Shown here piece by piece: positions 1-6,102 of a DNA stretch of 12,051 nt. A model generated the notes under the pieces. That model was not told where the DNA came from. It made no database searches and was given only the letters and a program-made list of their open reading frames with translations. Source of the DNA: Actinomycetes bacterium (GTDB taxonomy: Bacteria; Actinomycetota; Actinomycetes; Actinomycetales; Cellulomonadaceae); contig JAEYUL010000126.1 in the NCBI GenBank assembly GCA_023432565.1, positions 1 to 12,051 on the forward strand, written 5' to 3'. The translations under genes were made by a program, and so were the position numbers. Positions within the stretch are counted from its first letter, which is position 1. The number at the start of each line of letters is the position of its first letter.

Positions 1-67
1 CGGTGTCGCCCTCGTGCGTGGCGTACTCGGTCATGATGGCCTGCTTGGTGGCAGCGTCGAGGGACAC
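1..67 (-). CDS. rpsO: 30S ribosomal protein S15, N-terminal fragment (cut by window edge)
   Basis: The minus strand reads VSLDAATKQAIMTEYATHEG followed by D-T at the edge, which is the conserved opening of bacterial S15 (typically M-x-L-D-x-x-x-K-x-x-I-x-x-E-Y-A-x-x-E-G-D-T-G). Only about 22 of the usual 89 or so codons are present; the rest lies left of the window. S15 is a primary 16S rRNA-binding protein of the small-subunit platform. The start is GTG at 65-67, chosen because AAGGAG (minus strand, 72-77) lies four bases upstream. Its position downstream of ribF matches the usual truB-ribF-rpsO order, although here a CAP-domain gene lies between ribF and rpsO. Identification is firm; nothing can be said about the missing C-terminal part. 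Confidence 0.93.
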   Translation of the reverse strand, partial: MSLDAATKQAIMTEYATHEGDT

Positions 68-71
68 GGCT

Positions 72-77
72 CTCCTT
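72..77 (-). promoter_or_regulatory. Shine-Dalgarno of rpsO
   Basis: AAGGAG on the minus strand, four bases before the GTG at 65-67. It fixes the rpsO start. Confidence 0.8.
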
Positions 78-154
78 GTTGATCTCGTTGCGCGGTGCGC
101 CGGGGCACGTCCACCCGGGCTCTCTCGGTCCGCGGCCGTTCTGACGGCTCCGAC

Positions 155-160
155 AGCCTA
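155..160 (-). promoter_or_regulatory. Candidate -10 element of an rpsO promoter
   Basis: The minus strand carries TAGGCT, which fits the actinobacterial TAnnnT -10 pattern, in the 163-bp gap between the CAP-domain gene and rpsO. It would start transcription near 148 and give a leader of about 80 nt, long enough for the S15 autoregulatory structures known in other bacteria. A small inverted repeat (GCCGA at 164-168, TCGGC at 173-177) lies just upstream. No convincing -35 hexamer is visible, so the call is tentative. Confidence 0.3.
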
Positions 161-230
161 CCAGCCGAGAGCTCGGCCCGGTGCGCGGCGGTGCGCACGC
201 GCGATGAGCGTGCCTGATCGGTGCGCCGGA

Positions 231-1316
231 TCAGGCGGTGGGGTCGTACAGCTGCACGACGTAGCTCAGCGACCGGGTCGTGCCGCCGGTGATGCCCGAG
301 ACCGTCACGCGGTACCTCAGCGAGCCCGAGCCGCGCGGGTCACCCACTCCCTTGACGTGGAACACGAGCGTGCTCGGCCCGTAGCCCGCGACGGGCGCGT
401 ACCTGGTGACCTTCATCGTGCGCGCGACGTTGCCCGAGGACCACAGGCGCTGCACCTTGACGGTCGCCTTCGCGAAGCTGACCTTCGGGTCCGACGACGA
501 CAGCGACCAGCGCCCGTTCGGCTCGAGCTGCTTCGGGAACCAGCCGCGCGCGGGCCACTCCATCCACCGCGGGGCGGCCACCGACGCCGACGTGCCCAGC
601 CCGATCACGGTGAGCGCGTTGGCGGTCGGGGTCGAGCCGGTCGCGATGCGCGTGGTGGTCGGGTTGAGGATCCACCGCCGGTGCCCCACCGCCCGGTTGC
701 CGGAGCCCGGGTCCTGCATGTACGCGGCGACCGCCTTGGCGCCTGCGGCGCCGAGGGCGAGGTTCGAGACGCCTGCGGCACTCTTGCCGGCACGCGTCCA
801 GCACCTCGGGAACTCGGACGGGCTCGGCGAGTGCGAGAGCTTGCCGTTGGCGGCCATGAGCAGCGCCGCCTTCTGCGCCGGGACGTTCGCCTCGTCGTCG
901 AGCTGGACGGGCGACAGCTGTACCAGCGCGCGCATCGCGTTGACCGCCGTCAGGGTCGCCTTGCGCGACGCGTTCGACTCACGCCCCGCCGAGCACGAAC
1001 CGAGGTCGCCGCTCCACTCCACCGGCGTCCGCAGGGCCGGGGCGATGCTCGAGGTGTAGAGCTCGGTGACCCACGCCTTGGTGGGCTTGGTGTCGGCGGC
1101 CGTGGCCGCGACCACCGCGGACGGCGCGAGGATCGCGGTCGCCGCGGTGGGGCCGAGGACGTCCGGCTCCCCCAGGACGACCTCGGGGCCGGGTGCCACG
1201 TCGTGCGCCGCGGACACCTGCGCGGCGGACGTCACGGCGGGCGGCGTCACGGCGCCTGCGATCAGCGCGCACGCGGCGGTCACGGTGAGCGCGGCACGGG
1301 TGCGACGCAGGGCCAT
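231..1316 (-). CDS. Secreted CAP/SCP-superfamily domain protein
   Basis: The 361-residue protein begins with a Sec-type signal peptide: Arg residues at 4, 5 and 7, a hydrophobic core at about 8-22, and likely cleavage in an A/S-rich stretch near residue 30. An Ala/Pro-rich linker runs to about residue 75. The CAP-like region (about 120-245) has the repeat-like helix N-A-M-R-A-L, a histidine in L-S-H-S (H162) and a G-H-R-R-W-I-L motif (H212) resembling the S-x-G-H-R helix of YkwD-type bacterial CAP proteins. The usual G-E-N triplet appears as V-S-N (183-185), so one glutamate of the CAP tetrad seems absent. A beta-rich C-terminal region (about 250-361), unnamed here, ends in S-Y-V-V-Q-L-Y-D. 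Cysteines are few (C108, C172). The start is ATG 1314-1316, with GGAGGT four bases upstream. Function is unknown; secreted CAP proteins are variously linked to adhesion, lipid binding or the cell envelope. It lies between ribF and rpsO, outside the conserved cluster content. Confidence 0.85.
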   Translation of the reverse strand: MALRRTRAALTVTAACALIAGAVTPPAVTSAAQVSAAHDVAPGPEVVLGEPDVLGPTAATAILAPSAVVAATAADTKPTKAWVTELYTSSIAPALRTPVEWSGDLGSCSAGRESNASRKATLTAVNAMRALVQLSPVQLDDEANVPAQKAALLMAANGKLSHSPSPSEFPRCWTRAGKSAAGVSNLALGAAGAKAVAAYMQDPGSGNRAVGHRRWILNPTTTRIATGSTPTANALTVIGLGTSASVAAPRWMEWPARGWFPKQLEPNGRWSLSSSDPKVSFAKATVKVQRLWSSGNVARTMKVTRYAPVAGYGPSTLVFHVKGVGDPRGSGSLRYRVTVSGITGGTTRSLSYVVQLYDPTA

Positions 1317-1491
1317 CCGGACCTCCGGGCGACGACGGGACGAGGACCCTCCTGGGTCCCTGCCGCCACCATCGGCATCCCGGGCGCGTCCCCTGAGCCC
1401 GCGCGGCAAAAAGCGCGCTGACCTGACCCGATGTCCCGACCCTGCGGGGCCGGTGGGTACGAGGTCACCGGCGACGTGGGCGACGCACCGG
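1317..1491 (-). other. Structured leader between ribF and the CAP-domain gene
   Basis: This 175-bp non-coding stretch separates the ribF stop from the CAP-domain start. On the minus strand it holds, in order, a GCGCG/CGCGC stem around a T5-containing loop (1400-1417) and a perfect six-pair hairpin GGACCC-AGGA-GGGTCC (1344-1359) ending 17 bases before the GGAGGT ribosome-binding site. A competing pairing of GGGAC (1356-1360 read on the minus strand) with GTCCC (1337-1341) is possible. It could be a ribF terminator, a promoter region or a cis-regulatory leader. I could not match it to a riboswitch consensus I know, such as the c-di-AMP or c-di-GMP classes. Confidence 0.4.
1321..1326 (-). promoter_or_regulatory. 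Shine-Dalgarno of the CAP-domain gene
   Basis: A perfect GGAGGT on the minus strand, four bases before the ATG at 1314-1316. It decides the start in a frame that stays open far upstream, to about 1886, through the 3' part of ribF. Confidence 0.8.
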
Positions 1492-2484
1492 TCAGCGGAC
1501 GTCGGCCGCCAGCACCTCGCGCACGCGCTCGACGTCCGCGTGCATCTGCTCCAGCAGCTCGTCGACCGACGAGAACCGCACGGTGGGCCGCAGCCGTGCC
1601 ACGAGGTCGACCACGACCTCCTCGTCGTAGAGCTCGAGGTCCGTCCGGTCGAGGACGTAGGCCTCGACGCGACGCTGCACGCCGTCGAAGGTCGGGTTCG
1701 TGCCGATCGACACCGCCGCGGGCAGGGCCGCCCCGTCGACCACCGGCGTGCCGTGCGCGTCGCGGGTCCGGCGCAGCCAGCCCGCGTAGACGCCGTCGGC
1801 CGGCACCATGCCGGTCGCGTCCTGCGACAGGTTCGCGGTCGGGTACCCCAGCTCGCGCCCGCGGGCGTCGCCGTGCACGACGACACCGCGCAGCCGATGG
1901 GGCCGCCCGAGCACGAGCGCGGCCTGCTCGACGTCCCCCGCGGCGAGCGCCTCGCGCACCCAGGTGGAGGACCAGCGGCGCGGCGGGGCGTCCTGCTGGT
2001 CGGCGTCGGCGGGCGTGATGTCGTCGATCACCTCGACGTCGAACCCGTACCGGTTGCCCAGCTCCACCATGGTGGCCAGGTCCCCGGAGTTCTCCCAGCC
2101 GAACCGGACGTCACGCCCGACGACGACCGTCCGCGCCCGCAGGCCGTCGACGAGGTAGGTCCGCACGAACTCCTGCGGCGACTGCCGCGCGAAGTCGAGC
2201 GAGTAGTCCAGGAGCAGCACGCCGTCCAGGCCGGTCTCCTCGAGCAGGTCCAGGCGGTCCTCGTCCCCGGTGAGCAGTGGCGGGGCGTCGTCCGGTCGGT
2301 GCACCTGCAGCGGGTGCGGCGTGAAGGTCACCGCGACGGCGGCCGAGCCCTGGGCACGCGCATCGGCCGCCATGCGCCGCAGCACGCTCGCGTGTCCGCG
2401 GTGCACCCCGTCGAAGTTGCCGAGAGTCACGACCGTCGGACCGAAGTCGGGCGGCACGTCGGCGAGGTCGGTCCAGCGATGCAC
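1492..2484 (-). CDS. ribF: Bifunctional riboflavin kinase / FAD synthetase
   Basis: This enzyme converts riboflavin to FMN (C-terminal kinase) and FMN to FAD (N-terminal adenylyltransferase). With the chosen start it has 330 residues, normal for the family. The adenylyltransferase half carries the nucleotidyltransferase signature GNFDGVHRGH (22-31), the F-T-P-H-P segment (PHP at 56-58) and S-T-W-V-R-E-A-L (172-179), normally S-S-T-x-I-R. The kinase half (about 193-330) has G-Y-P-T-A-N (213-218), G-V-Y-A-G-W and G-T-N-P-T-F (261-266). The start is uncertain. GTG at 2482-2484 gives the typical N-terminus V-H-R-W-T-D-L-A-D-V-P. An in-frame GTG at 2506-2508 adds eight residues. Neither has a good Shine-Dalgarno; the shorter form has CATGAT exactly six bases upstream, suggesting a leaderless start. 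It is a core member of the infB-rbfA-truB-ribF-rpsO cluster, here separated from truB by cenC. Confidence 0.95.
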   Translation of the reverse strand: MHRWTDLADVPPDFGPTVVTLGNFDGVHRGHASVLRRMAADARAQGSAAVAVTFTPHPLQVHRPDDAPPLLTGDEDRLDLLEETGLDGVLLLDYSLDFARQSPQEFVRTYLVDGLRARTVVVGRDVRFGWENSGDLATMVELGNRYGFDVEVIDDITPADADQQDAPPRRWSSTWVREALAAGDVEQAALVLGRPHRLRGVVVHGDARGRELGYPTANLSQDATGMVPADGVYAGWLRRTRDAHGTPVVDGAALPAAVSIGTNPTFDGVQRRVEAYVLDRTDLELYDEEVVVDLVARLRPTVRFSSVDELLEQMHADVERVREVLAADVR

Positions 2485-2490
2485 CTGCCG

Positions 2491-2496
2491 ATCATG
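2491..2496 (-). promoter_or_regulatory. Candidate -10 of a leaderless ribF promoter
   Basis: CATGAT on the minus strand, followed by six bases and then the GTG at 2482-2484. That spacing would place the transcript 5' end on the start codon. A local promoter is plausible because a strong hairpin (2533-2580) lies just upstream and should block read-through from cenC. No clear -35 is seen, and the match may be chance. Confidence 0.25.
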
Positions 2497-2532
2497 CCAC
2501 CGCGTCACGGCAGGGCGCTTCGCCGTCCCGCC

Positions 2533-2580
2533 GCGTGGCCTCGTCGCGCTGCCTCGGGGACAGCGTCGACGAGGCCACGC
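2533..2580 (-). terminator. Strong hairpin terminator downstream of cenC
   Basis: A perfect 14-bp inverted repeat (arms 2533-2546 and 2567-2580, GCGTGGCCTCGTCG on the plus strand) continues inward, after a single bulged base at 2566, as a further five pairs (2547-2551 with 2561-2565) around a nine-base loop. It begins 11 bases after the cenC stop on the minus strand. No T-tract follows, which is common for actinobacterial terminators. It separates the cellulase transcript from ribF. Confidence 0.8.
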
Positions 2581-2590
2581 ACCGGACCGC

Positions 2591-5500
2591 TCAGCGCGGG
2601 CCGCGGGCGAGCGTGACGGACGCCTCGGCGCTCGTGGCCGAGCCGACGTCGTTGGTGAACACCGCGCGGTACCGGTCGCCGTCCGTGGCCGGGGAGATCA
2701 CGAGCGCCAGCGACGAGCCGCACGCGTGGCGCACGTCCACCCACCGCGACGAACCGCGCTCACGCACCTGCCACTGGACGCGCGGCGCCGGGTAGCCGGT
2801 GGCCGCCGCACGCAGCGTGACGCGCGTGCCCTGCTTACCGGTGACCGACGCCGGGTGGGTGCTCACGACGGGCGCTGCGCGCTCGATGCGCACGGTCGCC
2901 GCGTTCGTCGTGACCGATCCGGAGCTGTTGGTGAACACCGCCCGGTACTGCGTGCCGTCGGTCGCCGGCGAGGCCGTGACGCGCAGCGTGGTGGAGGTGG
3001 CCTTGCGGACCGGGGTCCACGGACCCTTGCCGCGACGCTGCTCCCAGCGGACGGTGGGCGCCGGGCTACCCGTCGCCGCGACGACGAGCTCCACCGTGGC
3101 GCCCGGGGCGACCGTGGCGTCCTGCGGCTGCGTGGTGACGACCGGCGGCGCGGGCACGCCCTTGGCCCCCAGGTCGGCGACGAACGAGGCGACCCAGGCC
3201 ATCGGGGCGTTCCAGTTGATGGTCAGCTCGTTGACCGACCACGCCTCGATGTCGTCCACGTAGCACAGCTGCGGCGCGCACTCGTGACCGGCCGGGTACA
3301 GCCGGTTCATCACCGGGTCCCACGTGACGCGCTGCGAGTTCGGCCCGCCCGAGACCGTGCCTGGAGGGGGCGGGACCAGCCAGCGGCTGTGCTGGTGCGA
3401 CGAGAACTGCGTTCCGTAGCCGGTGATGTAGGAGTTGTTCAGCGCGTTGCGGCCCAGCAGGTAGTCGATCGACTCGAGCACGGCCCGGGCGAACCTCGGG
3501 TCGCCCGTGAGGTCGTACGCCGTGGCCAGCACCACCTGGTTGTTGAGGACGGCCGAGTTCGAGCCCCACTCGTAGGAGCCGTCGGCCTGACCCGGATAGG
3601 CGTGCCCGAACGCCTCGGCCTGCTGCCAGGCCAGGTACTTCTCCGCGCCGGCCACGACGGACGCACGCACGGCCTTGACCTCGGCCGGGGACAGCTTGCT
3701 GGGCACCGTGGCGAGGTCCAGCCGGCCCAGGGCCGCCACGCTCCCCCACGAGAACCCGGTGCGCGACCAGATGTCGCCGGACGCGTGCGGGCTGTCCATG
3801 ACGTCGGCCTGGAAGCCGCGTTCACCCGTGGTGAGGAAGAGCTCGGCGGCAGCCCAGTAGAACTCGTCGGACACGTTGGCGTCGTCGTACGGGCCGCCTC
3901 CGTTCTGACCGGCCGTCACCGGCGCGTACAGGTCCGGCACGCGCTCGGCGGCTGCGTAGGCCGTGCGGGCGGCCTTGAGCAGCTCGGCGGAGAACGCCTT
4001 GTCGTACGTGCGGAACAGTCGCGCACCCTGCGCCGCCGCAGCGGCGAGGTTGAGCGTCGCCGCCGTGGACGGGCGGTGCAGGCGGCGCAGCTGGGGGTCC
4101 TGCGACGGGAGCAGACCCAGCCCGGTCCAGCCGACGTCGTGGATCTTGTGGTGCACGAGGCCGTCCAGGGACCGGTGGTCGGTCGACGAGACCGTCATGC
4201 CCGAGCCCGCGGGGACCTGCATCGCGAGCAGGAACTCGAGCTGCCAGCGCGCCTCGTCGAGCACGTCGGGCACGCGGTTGCCGCTCTCGTCGCCGGGGAC
4301 GTCGAGCGTGCCGTCGCGCAGCGCGCCCTTGACGGCGTTCTTCGAGTGCAGCGTCCGCTCGTACGTGCCGAGCAGCTGCGCGACCGAGATCCCGCCGTTG
4401 ACCACGTACTTGCCGTGGTCGCCCGCGTCGTACCAGCCGCCGACGACGTCGAGGGAGTAGCCCTCGGGGCAGGTCCACGTGCCGTAGGACCACGACCCGC
4501 CATCCTCGGCGGCCGTCAGGCAGGCGACGTCCAGGTCACCCTTGTTGACCTCGCCGTCGGGCCCGGACACGTGGCCGGCGGGCCGGTCGTACCGGTCGTC
4601 GGGCACGTCGACCGCGATGCCCGAGCGCACCGGGTAGAAGTAGTTCAGGGCGTCGTAGCGCAGCTGGTCGTACAGCGTCGCCGAGATCGCGAACGGGTCG
4701 CTGCGGTCCTGGCCGACGACCAGCGTGTAGCCGGTGCCGGGCGTGCTGAACGACCCGAAGTCGACGGTCTGGACCGCGAGCTGCGAGCTGGGGTCGACGC
4801 CGGCAGGCGTGGCCTCGCCCGAGGCGACGACGTGCTGCTGGGCATCCTGCAGCTCCCACGCGAGCGGCTCGGTGGCCTCGCTCACGACCGTCGCGTTCTT
4901 CGGCCCGTCCGGCAGGTAGCCGAGCTGGTTCACGCGGATCGGCCCGCGCACGTCGGGCTCGTACGGCGGCGGCGGCGTCGCCACCTTCTTCAGCGAGATG
5001 CTCGTGATGCAGAACGTGAAGTCGCCGCGTGCACCCATCTGCAGCGCGACCTGCCCGACGCCGACGGACGGGTCGGACGACTCCGCCGGGAAGGTCAGGG
5101 GCGAGGTGAACGCGAGCACGTGCTCGGTCAGGTCGGTGCCCAGCTCGGTGCTGTCGACGAACGCCGTGCGCCACGGCTCGGCGTTCTCACCGACGATCGT
5201 GCGGATGGTCGCGCCGTTGCTCGCGCTCGCGGTGTACGCGAGGCGGTAGTTGGCGCCGGCCTCGATGGGCAGCCCGTTCAGCACCAGACCCGCGTACTGG
5301 CCCGAGCTGTCGAGCACCTCGAAGCACAGGGCCGCACCCTCGCCCGGCTCCGACGTGACGTTCCAGCCGTTGGCGCTCCACCCCTCGGGCAGCACCCCGT
5401 CGAAGCTCGTGTCGGGCAGCAGCTCGACGTCGCCGCTGAGCTGGAAGTCGTCGAGGCAGAACGTGTAGTCCTCGGCCTGCGCACCGAGCTGGAACGACAG

Positions 5501-5944
5501 GTTGCCGTCGCCGCTGAACTCGGGCGTCCAGGAGAACGCGTAGTCCTGCTTGTCTGGCGTGAGCGCGACCGTCGACGAGACGTCGTCGGGCCAGCCGATG
5601 CCGGCGCGCAGGTTCACCGAGACGGGCGCCGTGGCATGCGCCGAGAACGACACGGTGTAGGTGCCCCCGGCCTCGAACGCCACGTCGTCGTGCTGGGCGG
5701 CGACGTCCCACGGGTTCGTCGTCCCGGCGGGGACGACGACGCACAGCTCGCCGTCCACGACGGACGACGACGAGCCCCCGCCGTAGCTGAACCACCCTTG
5801 TTGGCCGTTCGAGAAGTCGTGCGGCGACTCCACGGGGTCGGCGGACGCCCCGGGCGCCACGGCGGCGGCCACGACGAGCGCTGCGGTCGTGACACCGGCG
5901 GACAGGGCTGCCGTGCGCGCACGGCGACGGAACCAGGAAACCAC
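2591..5944 (-). CDS. cenC: Secreted GH9 endo-beta-1,4-glucanase of the CenC type (CBM4-CBM4-Ig-GH9-Ig-Ig)
   Basis: The protein has 1117 residues and is an extracellular cellulase predicted to hydrolyse beta-1,4-glucan by the inverting GH9 mechanism. Domains in order: signal peptide with R6-R7-R8-A-R and cleavage after A-S-A (35); two CBM4 modules (about 36-170 and 172-320), each with a cysteine pair (C68/C163, C207/C312); a CelD-type N-terminal Ig-like domain (about 334-420); GH9 (about 425-925) with the D-A-G-D-H-G-K-Y nucleophile-activating motif (D506, D509), H-S-R-W near 852 and V-N-E-L-T holding the likely general acid E906; and two Ig-like modules (about 934-1020 and 1024-1114). This order and many stretches match C. 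fimi CenC as I know it. The start is GTG 5942-5944, because AAGGAG lies five bases upstream; a GTG ten codons earlier (5972-5974) lacks a site. The gene ends at a strong hairpin and lies between truB and ribF. A lone Cys in the last Ig module (C1075) is a minor oddity. Confidence 0.96.
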   Translation of the reverse strand: MVSWFRRRARTAALSAGVTTAALVVAAAVAPGASADPVESPHDFSNGQQGWFSYGGGSSSSVVDGELCVVVPAGTTNPWDVAAQHDDVAFEAGGTYTVSFSAHATAPVSVNLRAGIGWPDDVSSTVALTPDKQDYAFSWTPEFSGDGNLSFQLGAQAEDYTFCLDDFQLSGDVELLPDTSFDGVLPEGWSANGWNVTSEPGEGAALCFEVLDSSGQYAGLVLNGLPIEAGANYRLAYTASASNGATIRTIVGENAEPWRTAFVDSTELGTDLTEHVLAFTSPLTFPAESSDPSVGVGQVALQMGARGDFTFCITSISLKKVATPPPPYEPDVRGPIRVNQLGYLPDGPKNATVVSEATEPLAWELQDAQQHVVASGEATPAGVDPSSQLAVQTVDFGSFSTPGTGYTLVVGQDRSDPFAISATLYDQLRYDALNYFYPVRSGIAVDVPDDRYDRPAGHVSGPDGEVNKGDLDVACLTAAEDGGSWSYGTWTCPEGYSLDVVGGWYDAGDHGKYVVNGGISVAQLLGTYERTLHSKNAVKGALRDGTLDVPGDESGNRVPDVLDEARWQLEFLLAMQVPAGSGMTVSSTDHRSLDGLVHHKIHDVGWTGLGLLPSQDPQLRRLHRPSTAATLNLAAAAAQGARLFRTYDKAFSAELLKAARTAYAAAERVPDLYAPVTAGQNGGGPYDDANVSDEFYWAAAELFLTTGERGFQADVMDSPHASGDIWSRTGFSWGSVAALGRLDLATVPSKLSPAEVKAVRASVVAGAEKYLAWQQAEAFGHAYPGQADGSYEWGSNSAVLNNQVVLATAYDLTGDPRFARAVLESIDYLLGRNALNNSYITGYGTQFSSHQHSRWLVPPPPGTVSGGPNSQRVTWDPVMNRLYPAGHECAPQLCYVDDIEAWSVNELTINWNAPMAWVASFVADLGAKGVPAPPVVTTQPQDATVAPGATVELVVAATGSPAPTVRWEQRRGKGPWTPVRKATSTTLRVTASPATDGTQYRAVFTNSSGSVTTNAATVRIERAAPVVSTHPASVTGKQGTRVTLRAAATGYPAPRVQWQVRERGSSRWVDVRHACGSSLALVISPATDGDRYRAVFTNDVGSATSAEASVTLARGPR

Positions 5945-5949
5945 GTCGT

Positions 5950-5955
5950 CTCCTT
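5950..5955 (-). promoter_or_regulatory. Shine-Dalgarno of cenC
   Basis: AAGGAG on the minus strand, five bases before the GTG at 5942-5944. It fixes the signal-peptide start and rejects the longer in-frame GTG at 5972-5974. Confidence 0.85.
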
Positions 5956-5976
5956 GAGGCCAGACAGCGCTCACCC

Positions 5977-5997
5977 CGGGACCCGACAGGGCTCCCG
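5977..5997 (-). other. Small hairpin in the cenC 5' leader
   Basis: CGGGA (5977-5981) pairs with TCCCG (5993-5997), with two more inner pairs after one mismatch. It lies between the candidate transcription start near 6007 and the ribosome-binding site. It may affect message stability; no function can be assigned. Confidence 0.35.
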
Positions 5998-6013
5998 ATC
6001 GTCGCTGTCGCGG

Positions 6014-6042
6014 AACATAGCAGGACGTACCCGACGCCGAAA
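6014..6042 (-). promoter_or_regulatory. Candidate cenC promoter
   Basis: On the minus strand TATGTT (6014-6019) is a plausible -10. TTTCGG (6037-6042), 17 bases upstream, is a weak -35. The start would fall near 6007, giving a leader of about 63 nt. The 158-bp truB-cenC gap contains no obvious terminator for truB, so read-through from truB is also possible. Confidence 0.4.
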
Positions 6043-6068
6043 CCGGTCCCGATCGGGGCTAATCGGTT
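6041..6068. promoter_or_regulatory. Candidate operator at the cenC promoter
   Basis: A perfect 10-bp palindrome CCCGATCGGG (6048-6057) sits just upstream of the candidate -35, flanked by AACCG (6041-6045) and CGGTT (6064-6068), which form a wider inverted repeat. The nine-mer TCCCGATCG occurs here (6047-6055) and again in the leader (5993-6001). This is a reasonable site for a regulator responding to cellulose sugars, but it does not match the TGGGAGCGCTCCCA operator of CelR/CebR-type LacI regulators, so the binder is unknown. Confidence 0.35.
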
Positions 6069-6102
6069 AGCGGGGACGCACTGTGCGCGCGGGCGCGACG
6101 CC

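Noticed and set aside
1400..1417. A GC stem with a T5 loop considered as an intrinsic terminator of ribF
   Set aside because: The T-run lies in the loop rather than after the stem, and the stem is only five pairs, so it is not a convincing terminator.
1317..1886. An in-frame upstream extension of the CAP-domain protein to 1886
   Set aside because: It would run through the ribF 3' end in another frame and bury the signal peptide; the GGAGGT-ATG at 1314-1326 marks the true start.
3..2616. Overlapping plus-strand open frames (3-1421, 406-1059, 1066-2616) opposite the CAP gene and ribF
   Set aside because: No domains, no ribosome-binding sites, Arg-rich composition; they mirror the minus-strand coding frames.
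5945..5974. A ten-residue longer cenC start at GTG 5972-5974
   Set aside because: No ribosome-binding site, and it would precede the signal peptide with acidic residues; AAGGAG is correctly spaced only for GTG 5944.
2270..6070. A 1266-codon open frame on the plus strand opposite cenC
   Set aside because: It is Arg/Gly/Val-rich with no recognisable domain and lies antisense to a gene with clear domains, catalytic motifs and a good ribosome-binding site. Long antisense frames are expected from third-position GC bias.
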